A DNA stretch of 64,000 nucleotides from Lautropia dentalis (GTDB lineage Bacteria > Pseudomonadota > Gammaproteobacteria > Burkholderiales > Burkholderiaceae_E), in contig NZ_RRUE01000001.1 of NCBI RefSeq assembly GCF_003892345.1, positions 1,566,078-1,630,077 of the forward strand, in the 5' to 3' direction. The position numbers and the translations under genes were made by a program. The notes below the pieces were generated by a model, which saw nothing but the letters and a program-made list of their open reading frames with translations, had not been told where the DNA came from and did no database searches. This document shows positions 25,141 to 34,564 of the stretch, in pieces; position 1 is the stretch's first letter, and each line of letters begins with the position of its first letter.

Positions 25141-27162
25141 CACGTCGGCCGCAAAATCGGCCAGCCGCGAGCGTTCGCCGCGCTGTAGCGTGAGGTGCCC
25201 GCCGTGCTTCCAGCCCTTGAAGCGCTCGACCACGTAGGTCAGGCCGGACGATGCCTCGGTGAGGTAGGGCGTGTCGATCTGGGCGATGTTGCCCAGGCAG
25301 ACGATCTTGGTCCCCGGGCCTGCCCGGGTGGCCAGCGTCTTCATCTGCTTGGGCGTGAGGTTCTGTGCCTCGTCGATGATCAGGTACTTGTTGTTGAAGG
25401 TGCGGCCGCGCATGAACGACATGGATTTGATGCGGATGCGCGAGCGGATCAGGTCGGCGGCGGCCGCCCGGCCCCATTCGCCGCCGGCGCTGCCCTGGTT
25501 CAGCACTTCCAGGTTGTCTTCCAGCGCACCCATCCATGGCGCCATTTTCTCTTCCTCGGTGCCGGGCAGGAAGCCGATGTCGTCGCCCACAGGTACGGTG
25601 GCGCGGGTCATGATGATTTCGGTGAAGCGCTTCTGGTCCAGGGTCTGGGCCAGGCCCGCCGTCAGGGCCAGCAGCGTCTTGCCGGTGCCGGCCTGGCCGA
25701 GCAGGGTCACGAAGTCGATGTCCGGATCGAGCAGCAGGTTCAGTGCAAAGTTCTGCTCGCGGTTGCGGGCCGTGATGCCCCAGATGGCGTGGCGCGCCTG
25801 GGTGAAGTCGCGCACCACGCGCAGCACGGCGGTGTTGCCTTCGCGCTCGCGTACCTGGGCGAACAGCGGTGTGCCGCCATCTTCCAGATAGAGGAACTGG
25901 TTGACGAGCATCTGCGGCACCAGCGGGCCACGGATGCGGTAGAAGCTGGCGCCATTGTCCTGCCAGGCTTCCATGTCCCTGCCGTGGGTCTCCCAGAAGT
26001 CGGCGGGCAGGGCGAGCGAGCCGCTGTAGAGCAGGTCGAGGTCGTCGGTGACCTGATCATTGAAGTAGTCCTCGGCCGGCAGGCCCAGCGAGCGCGCCTT
26101 GATGCGCATGTTGATGTCCTTCGACACCAGCACCACCTGCTGGGCCGGAAACACCTGGCGCAGGGCGGCCGTCACCGACAGGATGCGGTTGTCGGCCTTG
26201 CCGGGGGGCAGCGCCTCGGGCAGCGGGGCATCGAGCACGCGCGTCTGCAGGAACAGCCGCCCGGTGGCGTCACTGTGGCCCAGCCGGTTCAGGGGGATGC
26301 CCTGTTCGATGCTGCCTTCCACGTCGGCCAGCAGTTCGTCCAGGCTGCGGCTGACCTGCCGTGCATGGCGCGAGACCTCGCTCATGCCGCGCTTGTGGTC
26401 GTCCAGCTCTTCCAGCGTGATCATCGGCAGGAACACGTCGTGCTCCTGAAAGCGGAACAGCGCCGTCGGGTCGTGCATCAGCACGTTGGTGTCCAGCACG
26501 AACAGCTTGCGGGCGGTGGCGTCCGTACCGGTGGCCCGGTGACGGCGGTGGTGCGCCCGGGTGCCCTGGCCGCCAGCGGTGGTGGGGTCAGAGGTGACGG
26601 CCTGGGGTGTGTCGCTGGCAGGCGCGGCGGCGAAGGCCGGGATGCCTGCAGGTGCTGGTGTGCCTGCTGGTGTCTGGGCCGGTATGGCGGCAGCCGTTCG
26701 TGGGGTGGTACCTGCCACCCCCGGTGCCGTGGCCGTCGTGTGTGATGCGACGCCTGTCGTGGTGCGGGTCTCGACCTGTTCCAGCGGCAGCGGCGCATCG
26801 GGCCGGGCGGCAGCGGCCCGGCGGGCACGGCCCCGGGTGGCAGCGGCCGGCTGCGGGGCTGCAGGCTGGGCGGCTGCCGACCCGGCGACGGCAGGCCCGG
26901 CAGCAGCAGGCTGGTCGGTGGCGGGCTGTGGTGCCGGCGCGGCGCTCAGCAGGGCAGGTTTCTGTGCACTGCCCGGCTGGCCGGTCGGTGGCAGCGGTGT
27001 GGCCGTGACCTGCGATGCGGGGATCGTGGCCTCGCTGTCGGCCCCCGCGTCGGCCGCACGGGTCCGGCGCCGGCGGGCGGCCGGCAGTTTGGCCTTGTGC
27101 CGGGACGCTTCCTTGATGTCGAGGCGTTCACCGGGGGTGGTCGGAGCTTTGGGCAGAGGCAT
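25135..27162 (-). CDS. PIN domain - PhoH-type ATPase (PhoH2-like)
   Basis: Protein of 675 residues. Residues 1-215 are a low-complexity Ala/Pro/Thr/Arg region with an RRRRTR cluster. A PIN ribonuclease domain (FVLDTNVLMHDPTALF, then VSKDINMRIKA) spans about 217-360. A PhoH ATPase follows (about 430-675) with Walker A GQAGTGKTLLAL and Walker B IIDEAQNLTPKQMK. PhoH2 proteins are RNA helicase/RNases in some bacteria, so RNA turnover is plausible. The usual N-terminal extension in relatives is much shorter. The stop codon lies inside a dispersed-repeat copy. Confidence 0.92.
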   Translation of the reverse strand: MPLPKAPTTPGERLDIKEASRHKAKLPAARRRRTRAADAGADSEATIPASQVTATPLPPTGQPGSAQKPALLSAAPAPQPATDQPAAAGPAVAGSAAAQPAAPQPAAATRGRARRAAAARPDAPLPLEQVETRTTTGVASHTTATAPGVAGTTPRTAAAIPAQTPAGTPAPAGIPAFAAAPASDTPQAVTSDPTTAGGQGTRAHHRRHRATGTDATARKLFVLDTNVLMHDPTALFRFQEHDVFLPMITLEELDDHKRGMSEVSRHARQVSRSLDELLADVEGSIEQGIPLNRLGHSDATGRLFLQTRVLDAPLPEALPPGKADNRILSVTAALRQVFPAQQVVLVSKDINMRIKARSLGLPAEDYFNDQVTDDLDLLYSGSLALPADFWETHGRDMEAWQDNGASFYRIRGPLVPQMLVNQFLYLEDGGTPLFAQVREREGNTAVLRVVRDFTQARHAIWGITARNREQNFALNLLLDPDIDFVTLLGQAGTGKTLLALTAGLAQTLDQKRFTEIIMTRATVPVGDDIGFLPGTEEEKMAPWMGALEDNLEVLNQGSAGGEWGRAAAADLIRSRIRIKSMSFMRGRTFNNKYLIIDEAQNLTPKQMKTLATRAGPGTKIVCLGNIAQIDTPYLTEASSGLTYVVERFKGWKHGGHLTLQRGERSRLADFAADVL

Positions 27163-27365
27163 GATGGTCAGTGCAACGGAAAGATGGGGGTGTTCCGGTA
27201 TGTCACCGGAACACCTGGGACGCAGAGATGCGGAACCCCGCGCAGGGCAGTGGCCTGATACGGTGCCGGAAGGGGCTGGTCACCCGGAAACGGGCAAACC
27301 GGCGCCTGATGGGGCATGCCGGCATGAAATGGGGGAAGCATCGGTCAAGAATCATGGGCCAGTAC

Positions 27366-27396
27366 GGGGGCGGATGCATTCATGACACCTGTCAGC
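27366..27396 (+). repeat. Dispersed repeat family 1 copy
   Basis: GGGGGCGGATGCATTC followed by ATGACACCTGTCAG, overlapping the last codons of the peroxiredoxin gene. Diverged in the last third. Confidence 0.5.
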
Positions 27397-27907
27397 CCTG
27401 GGGCAGGGTTCCGTGGTCACGATAGTGCCGCACGGCGGCCAGCACCTCGGCAACGTGGCCGGGCACCTTCACCTTGCGCCAGGCCTTGACCAGCACGCCG
27501 TCGCGGTTGATCAGGAAGGTCGAGCGCTCGATGCCGCGCACCTGCCTGCCGTACATGTTCTTGAGCTGCATAACACCGAACAGTTCGCACAGCGTCTCGT
27601 CCGGGTCGCTGACCAGCTCGAACGGCAGTTCGCGCTTTGCGCGGAAGCTGGCGTGGCTCTTCAGGCTGTCGCGCGAGATGCCATAGACCTCGGCGCCCGC
27701 CTTCACGAAATCCTGCCAGGCGGCGGCAAAGTCGCCGGCTTCCGTGCTGCAGCCGGGGGTGTTGTCCTTCGGGTAGAAGTACAGCACCACCAGCTTGCCG
27801 TTGAGATCGGAAAAATGCAGCGGGCCGCTGGTGGTTTCGGCGGTGAAATCGGGTACGGTGTCGCCAGGCTGCAGGGCAGGGCGGGTGGCCGGGGAGGTCT
27901 GTTCCAT
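27392..27907 (-). CDS. bcp: Peroxiredoxin of the Bcp/PrxQ type
   Basis: Thiol peroxidase of about 171 residues that reduces hydrogen and organic peroxides. The fold signature VVLYFYPKDNTPGCSTEAGDF has the peroxidatic Cys at about 53. In many Bcp proteins the resolving cysteine follows five residues later; here that position is Gly (58), so it must work as a 1-Cys enzyme or use another thiol. The ATG at 27907 (MEQTSPATRP) gives a normal length; an upstream ATG adds a leader that reads like noncoding sequence. It lies 59 bp downstream of the Mth938-like gene and is probably co-transcribed. Confidence 0.93.
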   Translation of the reverse strand: MEQTSPATRPALQPGDTVPDFTAETTSGPLHFSDLNGKLVVLYFYPKDNTPGCSTEAGDFAAAWQDFVKAGAEVYGISRDSLKSHASFRAKRELPFELVSDPDETLCELFGVMQLKNMYGRQVRGIERSTFLINRDGVLVKAWRKVKVPGHVAEVLAAVRHYRDHGTLPQG

Positions 27908-27966
27908 GAAGCAGAAAAACGGGAGAAATCGAAGAGAGGGACTGCAGTGTACGGCGATGTGAGAAA

Positions 27967-28557
27967 TCATCCCGTAGGCAGCAGCGCGGCCAGGACCTGG
28001 CGCCCCTCGGCCATCAGGATGTTGTAGGTGCGGCAGGCCGCCACCGTGTCCATGGCCTCCAGGCCGATGCCGGCCTGCTGCAGTGGGCGGGTCAGGCGCG
28101 GATGCGGAAACTGAAGCCGGTTGCCGGTACCCAGCAGGATCACCTCCGGCCGGGGGAAGGCGGGCGCGTCGCCCGATGTGGCGTTTGCCGGCAGGCCACC
28201 AGGGTGGTCGTGCCCCGCCTGTGGTGGGAGCACTGTTTCCGGCGTGGTATCGGTCTGCAGGGGAGTGGCACCGGTTCGCATCGGGGGAGGGGCGGCCTGC
28301 ACCGGGGGCGCCGCTGTTCCTGCGGCAGTACCGGCAGGCACCGTGCCAGCTGCAGGTGCCAGCACCGTCGGCCCGCCCAGCGCCAGCAGGATGTCCGGCG
28401 TCAGTGCCTCGAAGCCCGCCACATCCCAGGGCAGCACCGGCCCCTCCGGGCGGATCAGCAGGGCGCCCCCGTGACGGATGCCGCTCACTTCCACCCAGCC
28501 CTCACCGTAGGCGGTGATGGCATTGAGATCGTCGTGGCGGTCGGCGTGCAGTTTCAT
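27967..28557 (-). CDS. Mth938-like domain protein (DUF498 family)
   Basis: Protein of 196 residues, from MKLHADRHDDLNAITAYGEGWVEVSG to the diagnostic C-terminus EVILLGTGNRLQFPHP and AMDTVAACRTYNILMAEGRQVLAALLP. The family also contains the mitochondrial complex I assembly factor NDUFAF3; bacterial members have no assigned role. Residues about 65-135 are an Ala/Gly/Pro/Thr insert that splits the domain and nearly doubles the usual length of about 125. It is followed by the bcp-type gene on the same strand. Confidence 0.87.
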   Translation of the reverse strand: MKLHADRHDDLNAITAYGEGWVEVSGIRHGGALLIRPEGPVLPWDVAGFEALTPDILLALGGPTVLAPAAGTVPAGTAAGTAAPPVQAAPPPMRTGATPLQTDTTPETVLPPQAGHDHPGGLPANATSGDAPAFPRPEVILLGTGNRLQFPHPRLTRPLQQAGIGLEAMDTVAACRTYNILMAEGRQVLAALLPTG

Positions 28558-28820
28558 CGGGTGGGAAAACCAGTCGTTCGGCGGGACGTGCGGCGCGTGT
28601 GCGGGGGTCGTTCACGGCCCTGCGGGGGCAAATACGCTCATCACACGTTTCAGTGGTCGCGTCCCGGTGTACATTATGCGATTGCTTCCATAGTAACGCA
28701 CCTTGGGGGAAGAACCGGGGGCGCTTCAATGGCCTGCAGGGCACCGGCAGCAAGTCTGGCCCCGGTATCCGCGCATCGCCTGCGTTGCCGCCCCGTTCCG
28801 GTGGTGTCCCCTGTCTCATC

Positions 28821-30053
28821 ATGAAAACCATCCACAAGTCTGCAAAACTGGCCAACGTCTGTTACGACATCCGTGGCCCCGTCCTTGCCCGGGCGAAGCA
28901 GATGGAAGAAGAAGGGCAACGCATCATCAAGCTCAACATCGGCAACATGGCGCCGTTCGGCTTCGATGCACCCGACGAAGTGCGCCAGGACATCATGGCC
29001 AACCTGGCCGATGCCTCCGGCTACTCCGACTCCAGGGGCCTGTTCTCGGCCCGCAAGGCCGTCATGCACTATTCGCAGCTCAAGGGCATTCGCGGTGTGA
29101 CGGTCGACGACATCTACATCGGCAACGGCGTGAGCGAGCTGATCGTGCTGTCGCTCAACGCGCTGCTCGATGCCGGCGACGAGGTGCTGGTGCCCACCCC
29201 CGACTATCCGCTGTGGACGGCGGCCGTGAGCCTCTCGGGGGGCACGGCCGTGCACTACATGTGCGACGAGGGCGCCGGCTGGCTGCCCGATCTGGACGAC
29301 ATGCGCGCGAAGGTCACCGAGCGCACGAAGGCCATCGTCGTCATCAACCCCAACAACCCCACCGGGGCGCTGTATCCGGATGACGTGCTGCAGGGCATCA
29401 TCGAGATCGCCCGGCAGAACGAGCTGATCATCTTCGCCGACGAGATCTACGACAAGATCCTCTACGACGGCGCCACCCATACCTCCATCGCCTCGCTGGC
29501 CGACGACGTGCTGTTCATCACCATGAACGGCCTGTCCAAAAACTACCGGGCCTGCGGCTATCGCGCCGGCTGGATGATCGTCTCCGGCGACAAGCGCCAC
29601 GCCGGCGACTATCTGGAGGGGCTGACCATGCTGGCCTCCATGCGGCTGTGCGCCAACGTGCCCGGCCAGATGGGCATCCAGACGGCACTGGGCGGCTACC
29701 AGAGCATCAACGAACTGGTGCGCCCGGGCGGGCGGCTGGCCCGCCAGCGTGACCTGGCCTGGGACATGGTCACCAGCATCCCGGGCGTGAGCTGCGTCAA
29801 GCCGCGGGCCGCACTGTACCTGTTCCCGCGGCTGGACCCGGCGTTCTACCCGGTCAAGGATGACCAGCAGTTCATCCTGCAGCTGCTCGAGCACCAGAAG
29901 GTGCTGCTGGTGCAGGGGACCGGCTTCAACTGGCCGGAACACGACCACTTCCGGGTGGTGTTCCTGCCCAATTCGGATGACCTCACCGAGGCGCTCACCC
30001 GGGTCGACCGTTTCCTGGCCGACTACCGGGCTGGCCGCGTCAAGGGGGTCTGA
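28821..30053 (+). CDS. Alanine transaminase (AlaA-type aminotransferase)
   Basis: PLP aminotransferase of about 410 residues. TMNGLSKNYRACGYRAGWM carries the PLP lysine (K240), and the surrounding sequence matches E. coli AlaA better than AlaC or AspC; INPNNPTGA and FADEIYDKI are the other fold-type-I motifs. It should interconvert glutamate + pyruvate and 2-oxoglutarate + alanine. The ATG at 28821 (MKTIHKS) is the family start. It precedes hom and thrC, a common order in betaproteobacteria, 264 bp before hom. Confidence 0.92.
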   Translation: MKTIHKSAKLANVCYDIRGPVLARAKQMEEEGQRIIKLNIGNMAPFGFDAPDEVRQDIMANLADASGYSDSRGLFSARKAVMHYSQLKGIRGVTVDDIYIGNGVSELIVLSLNALLDAGDEVLVPTPDYPLWTAAVSLSGGTAVHYMCDEGAGWLPDLDDMRAKVTERTKAIVVINPNNPTGALYPDDVLQGIIEIARQNELIIFADEIYDKILYDGATHTSIASLADDVLFITMNGLSKNYRACGYRAGWMIVSGDKRHAGDYLEGLTMLASMRLCANVPGQMGIQTALGGYQSINELVRPGGRLARQRDLAWDMVTSIPGVSCVKPRAALYLFPRLDPAFYPVKDDQQFILQLLEHQKVLLVQGTGFNWPEHDHFRVVFLPNSDDLTEALTRVDRFLADYRAGRVKGV

Positions 30054-30054
30054 G

Positions 30055-30075
30055 GCCATGACACGCTCTGGGGCC
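30055..30075 (+). repeat. Dispersed repeat family 1, partial copy
   Basis: GCCATGACACGCTCTGGGG immediately after the aminotransferase stop codon. Confidence 0.6.
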
Positions 30076-30317
30076 AGGGATCGTTGCCCTGTGGCCGTCA
30101 GGGCGAGCCGTTACCCGGACGGGTGCCACGTTGCGGTGAGGGGGCACGCCGTTCATGCACCGCCGTCCAGCCGGTTGCCTTCGCCGAAGTGGCGGGGCCG
30201 GACAGGACACATCCGCCCGGCGGGCGGATACAGACAGACAGGGGGCTGCGCCGGCACGGGCATCGATGGATGCCTCACCCGGCGGCCCGCCACACAACCA
30301 GGAGTCATTACCAGCGT

Positions 30318-31628
30318 ATGAAAGAGATCAAGGTCGGACTGCTCGGACTGGGAACGGTCGGCAGTGGTGTGTTTGAAGTTCTGAAGAACAATGCCGACGA
30401 AATCAGCCGGCGCTCCGGCTGCCGGATCCGCGTGACGCGGGTGGTGTCCCGTGGCCTGGATGCGGTCCGCAAGATGGTCGGGCCCGACATCGCCATCAGC
30501 GAGGATCCTTTCGACATCGTCAACGACCCGGCCATCGATGTGCTGGTCGAGGTGATGGGCGGCACCACCGTGGCCCGTGACGTGGTGCTGGCTGCCATTG
30601 CAAGGGGCAAGCAGGTGGTCACGGCCAACAAGGCGCTGCTGGCCGTGCACGGCAACGAGATCTTCGCAAAGGCCCGCGAGCAGGGCGTGATGGTGGCCTT
30701 CGAGGCCGCGGTGGCGGGGGGCATTCCCATCGTCAAGGCGCTGCGCGAGGGGCTGGCTGCCAACCGGATCGACATGCTGGCCGGCATCATCAACGGCACC
30801 ACCAATTTCATCCTCTCGGAAATGCGCGACAAGGGGCTGTCGTTCGACGCGGCACTGGCCGACGCGCAGCGGCTGGGCTATGCCGAGGCCGATCCCACCT
30901 TCGACATCGAGGGGGTGGATGCCGCGCACAAGGCCACGCTGCTGGCCTCGATGGCCTTCGGTGTGCCGGTGCAGTTCGACAGGGCCTACATCGAGGGCAT
31001 CAGCAGGCTGGCGGCCGAGGACTTCACCTACGCCGGCCGGCTGGGCTATCGCATCAAGCTGCTGGGCATTGCCCGCCGCCGTGCCGACGGCATCGAGCTG
31101 CGCGTGCACCCCACACTGATTCCCGAGCGCCGCCTGCTGGCCAACGTCGAGGGCGCCATGAACGCCGTCTGGGTCAAGGGCGATGCCGTGGGCGAGACCC
31201 TCTACTACGGTCCGGGTGCCGGCAAGCTGCCCACGGCCAGCGCCGTGGTGGCCGATCTGGTGGACGTGGCGCGGATGACCGACGTGGCCGACGAACACCG
31301 TGTGCCCTATCTGGCCTTCCGCCAGGACCAGCTGCAACCCGTGCCCGTACTGCCGGCCGACCAGATGGAAACCGCCTACTACCTGCGCGCGCAGGTAAGG
31401 GACGAGCCAGGCGTGCTGGCCGACATCACGCGCATCCTGGCCGACGAGGGCGTGTCGATCGATGCCGTGATCCAGCGCCAGCCGGCCGAGGGCGAGCCCA
31501 CCACCGACATCATCCTGATGACGCACCGCACGGTGGAACAGCGTATCGATGCCGCCATCGGGCGCATCGAGGCCCTGCCGTCGGTGCCGTCCAGCGTGGT
31601 GCGGCTGCGCGTCGAACAGCTCAACTGA
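30318..31628 (+). CDS. hom: Homoserine dehydrogenase
   Basis: Enzyme of about 436 residues that reduces aspartate semialdehyde to homoserine, the branch point to threonine and methionine. N-terminal dinucleotide-binding GLLGLGTVGSG, then TANKALLAVHG, GGIPIVKALREGLAANRI, INGTTNFIL and AEADPTFDIEGVDAAHK. The C-terminal 80 residues (DEPGVLADITRILADEGVSIDAVIQ) are an ACT domain, indicating feedback control, probably by threonine. The ATG at 30318 matches the family. thrC follows after 119 bp. Confidence 0.97.
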   Translation: MKEIKVGLLGLGTVGSGVFEVLKNNADEISRRSGCRIRVTRVVSRGLDAVRKMVGPDIAISEDPFDIVNDPAIDVLVEVMGGTTVARDVVLAAIARGKQVVTANKALLAVHGNEIFAKAREQGVMVAFEAAVAGGIPIVKALREGLAANRIDMLAGIINGTTNFILSEMRDKGLSFDAALADAQRLGYAEADPTFDIEGVDAAHKATLLASMAFGVPVQFDRAYIEGISRLAAEDFTYAGRLGYRIKLLGIARRRADGIELRVHPTLIPERRLLANVEGAMNAVWVKGDAVGETLYYGPGAGKLPTASAVVADLVDVARMTDVADEHRVPYLAFRQDQLQPVPVLPADQMETAYYLRAQVRDEPGVLADITRILADEGVSIDAVIQRQPAEGEPTTDIILMTHRTVEQRIDAAIGRIEALPSVPSSVVRLRVEQLN

Positions 31629-31747
31629 TGGCCTGACCGGCCCGCCACGGCATCACCGTCCGCGGGCCGGGTCTGGCTTTTGCGACCCATTCCGTACTCA
31701 TTGTTGCAGGGCGCACGGTACTTCTGCCCAATCTGAACAGGACGACC

Positions 31748-33193
31748 ATGGAATATCTGTCCACCCGGGGCGGCATGCCCCCCCAGCGTTTCTCCGACAT
31801 CCTGCTCGGCGGCCTGGCGCCCGATGGCGGCCTGGTGATGCCGGCCAGCATTCCGCAGATCGACGACGCCACGCTGCAGTCGTGGCGCGGCCTGTCCTAC
31901 GCCGACCTGGCCTTCCAGGTGCTGTCGCGCTACTGCGATGACATCCCGGCCGACGACCTGAAACGCCTGATCGACGAGACCTACACGCCGGCCATCTTCG
32001 GCACCGAAGACATCACGCCCCTGGTGCCGCTGGAGCCGGCCTCGGACGCGCAGGGCCCGCTGTACATCGAGCAGCTCTCTAACGGCCCCACGCTGGCCTT
32101 CAAGGACATGGCCATGCAGCTGCTGGGCCGGCTGTTCGAGTACACGCTGCTCAAGCAGGACCGCTGGCTGAACATCGTCGGTGCCACCTCGGGGGATACC
32201 GGCAGCGCCGCCGAGTACGCGATGCGCGGCCGCCAGCACCTGCGCGTGTTCATGCTCTCGCCGGCCGGCCGGATGAGCGCCTTCCAGCGCGCGCAGATGT
32301 TCAGCCTGATGGACGACAACATCTACAACATCGCCATCGAGGGCGTGTTCGACGACTGCCAGGACCTCGTGAAAGCCGTCGCCGGCGACCTCGCCTTCAA
32401 GGAAAGGCACAGCATCGGCAGCGTCAATTCCATCAACTGGGCACGCGTGGTGGCCCAGGTGGTGTATTACTTCCGGGGCTATCTGCTGGCCACGGCCGGC
32501 CAGCCGTACGGCGCCGACGGCCAGCCGCAGCAGGTCTCGTTCACCGTGCCCAGTGGCAACTTCGGCAACGTGCTGGCCGGTCACATCGCCAAACGGATGG
32601 GCCTGCCCATCCGCCGGCTGGTGGTGGCCACCAACGAGAACGACGTGCTGGACGAGTTCTTCCGTACCGGCCGCTATCGCGTGCGCAGCGCGCGCGACAC
32701 CCATGCCACCTCCAGCCCGTCGATGGACATCTCCAAGGCGTCCAACTTCGAGCGCTTCGTCTTCGACCTGCACGGGGGGGATGCCGAACGGGTCAGGGCA
32801 CTGTGGCAGCAGCTGGGCGAAACCGGCGAGTTCGACCTCGCCGGTACCGATGCCTTTGCGAAGGCGGCCGCATGGGGCTTCGTGTCCGGCCGCAGCACCC
32901 ACGCCGACCGGCTGCAGACCATCCGCCACTGGCACCAGAAGGCCGGCGTGCTGGTCGACACCCACACGGCCGACGGCCTGAAGGTGGCGCAGGCGTACCG
33001 CGAGCCGGGCATTCCCATGCTCTGCCTCGAAACCGCGCTGCCGGCCAAGTTTGCCGAAAGCATCGTCGAGGCCATCGGCCAGCAGCCGCCGGTGCCGGCC
33101 GGACTGGAAGGACTGGAGGCGCGTGCCCAGCGCTGGGTGCGGATGCCGGCCGACGTGCGCCAGCTCAAGGCCTACGTGGCCGCCCGGACCTGA
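31748..33193 (+). CDS. thrC: Threonine synthase
   Basis: PLP enzyme of 481 residues that converts O-phosphohomoserine to threonine. The PLP lysine is in SNGPTLAFKDMAMQ (K119); GATSGDTGSAAEYA and VPSGNFGNVLAGH bind the cofactor phosphate and substrate. The length fits the long (yeast/E. coli-like) class. It ends the hom-thrC unit; mobB begins five bases after its stop. Confidence 0.97.
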   Translation: MEYLSTRGGMPPQRFSDILLGGLAPDGGLVMPASIPQIDDATLQSWRGLSYADLAFQVLSRYCDDIPADDLKRLIDETYTPAIFGTEDITPLVPLEPASDAQGPLYIEQLSNGPTLAFKDMAMQLLGRLFEYTLLKQDRWLNIVGATSGDTGSAAEYAMRGRQHLRVFMLSPAGRMSAFQRAQMFSLMDDNIYNIAIEGVFDDCQDLVKAVAGDLAFKERHSIGSVNSINWARVVAQVVYYFRGYLLATAGQPYGADGQPQQVSFTVPSGNFGNVLAGHIAKRMGLPIRRLVVATNENDVLDEFFRTGRYRVRSARDTHATSSPSMDISKASNFERFVFDLHGGDAERVRALWQQLGETGEFDLAGTDAFAKAAAWGFVSGRSTHADRLQTIRHWHQKAGVLVDTHTADGLKVAQAYREPGIPMLCLETALPAKFAESIVEAIGQQPPVPAGLEGLEARAQRWVRMPADVRQLKAYVAART

Positions 33194-33198
33194 GCGCC

Positions 33199-33867
33199 AT
33201 GGGTGAGCGTGCCGAAACCGCAGACCATGCCTTCCCGGCGGCGGGGCAGGGCGAACGGACTCCCGTCGGGGCAGGCGGGAATCCTTCGCCGGTGTACCGG
33301 CAGGAACAGGCCGGGAAGGACGTGGCGCCGGTACAGCCCGGGCCGGTGGTCTTTGGTTTCGCCGGCTGGTCCGGCTCCGGCAAGACCACGCTGATCGAGC
33401 AGCTCATTCCCCGCTTTATCCGGGCGGGGCTGACGGTGTCGGTCATCAAGCACGCCCACCATCGGGTCGATATCGACAAGCCCGGCAAGGACTCGTGGCG
33501 CCACCGCGAGGCCGGTGCCACCGAGGTGCTGGTTACCACCGACCAGCGCTGGGCGCTGATGCACGAGCTGCGCGGCGCCCCCGAGCCCACACTCGAAGAG
33601 CACCTCGCGCACATGAGCCCCTGCGACCTGGTGCTGGTCGAGGGCTTCAAGCACGCCGCCATGCCCAAGATCGAGGTGCATCGCCCCGGCGTCGGCAAGC
33701 CGCTGCTGTATCCGGACGACCCGGACATCGTGGCCATCGCCACTGACGAAGCGCTGACGGTGCCGCTGCCGCAGCTCGACATCAACGACCCGGATGCGGT
33801 GGTGGCGTTCATCCTGCAGCAGACCGGTCTGAAACGCGCCTGCGCGCTGTGCGGCACGGCGCAGTGA
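33199..33867 (+). CDS. mobB: Molybdopterin-guanine dinucleotide biosynthesis protein MobB
   Basis: GTPase of about 222 residues. P-loop GWSGSGKTTLIEQLI begins near residue 54; HAHHRVDIDKPGKDSWRHREAGA and LVLVEGFKHAAMPKIEVHR are typical. It assists MobA in attaching GMP to molybdopterin. The first 50 residues are a Gly/Ala/Pro/Gln-rich extension not seen in E. coli MobB; the P-loop follows it directly. The C-terminus ends with CALCG, a possible metal site. Placed directly after thrC and before moeA. Confidence 0.93.
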   Translation: MGERAETADHAFPAAGQGERTPVGAGGNPSPVYRQEQAGKDVAPVQPGPVVFGFAGWSGSGKTTLIEQLIPRFIRAGLTVSVIKHAHHRVDIDKPGKDSWRHREAGATEVLVTTDQRWALMHELRGAPEPTLEEHLAHMSPCDLVLVEGFKHAAMPKIEVHRPGVGKPLLYPDDPDIVAIATDEALTVPLPQLDINDPDAVVAFILQQTGLKRACALCGTAQ

Positions 33868-34069
33868 GGCTGCCGTGAGCGGCCTGGTGCCGGAGTGGGG
33901 CAGGGTATGGGGCAGATTTGGGCAGGATATGGAGCCGGAATGAGGGCGGGCGTGTGTCCGTTTGCGTGGTGACGGGAAGGGGGACCAGCGCCGGGACCGT
34001 GGACCCTGTCTCCGTCCGGTAACGGCCGCGGCATCGCTGGCAAGCGGACCGGCGCGCAGGCTGCAGGAA

Positions 34070-34112
34070 GATAGTTGTAAAAAGTAGTAATTAATTGTAA
34101 CTATTTGATCCG
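34070..34112. promoter_or_regulatory. AT-rich island with imperfect dyad
   Basis: The segment from ATAGTTGTAAAAAG to TAATTAATTGTAACTATTTG has the outer arms ATAGTT and AACTAT and is far more AT-rich than anything within several hundred bases. It might be a regulator site or foreign remnant. Confidence 0.3.
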
Positions 34113-34208
34113 CCCGAAATGCCGGGAGGATGGTGTACAGGCTCCTGCCGGCTGGCGATGCTGAAGGGTGGGGACACCTGCCGGAAAGGACCGGTTTCGG
34201 GCAGAACC

Positions 34209-34300
34209 GGAATAGCGCTTTTGCAGGTTGCCGGGGGCGTGGGTGAGCGGAGCAAAGGCAGCATGAGGTGCGCCAGAAACGAGGTGCAGGAATAGCGCTT
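34209..34300 (+). repeat. Two copies of GGAATAGCGCTT
   Basis: Identical 12-mers at 34209-34220 and 34289-34300, each containing the palindrome AGCGCT, 80 bp apart, in the moeA upstream region. Confidence 0.6.
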
Positions 34301-34564
34301 CGGGCGCCCGCAGGGGGCAGGGCGCAGGCGTGGAAATGGCGGGTAAATGCCCGTCGATTCAGGCGATTTTCATCTGGCGGCAGCGCTTACAGTAGATACA
34401 GCCCTTGCGACGATGGCGCATGAAGTGGTGGGTTGCGTGACAGAATCGCGCGGCGCGTGTCCCCGTGCCGTGCCCACAACCGCTACTCCGCGCTCAAACC
34501 GCATCCTCCGTTCGTCTGTTTTCGACCATCCTGCCGGATGGCTGCCACCTTTCGGACCTGCCCG

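Larger units (their letters stand above)
33868..34564. other. 697-bp gap between mobB and moeA
   Basis: No credible gene. It holds a G-quadruplex-like sequence (33897-33922), an AT-rich island (34070-34112) with a dyad, two copies of GGAATAGCGCTT 80 bp apart (34209-34220, 34289-34300), and G/C-rich filler. The moeA promoter must be in the right part, unidentified. Confidence 0.5.
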
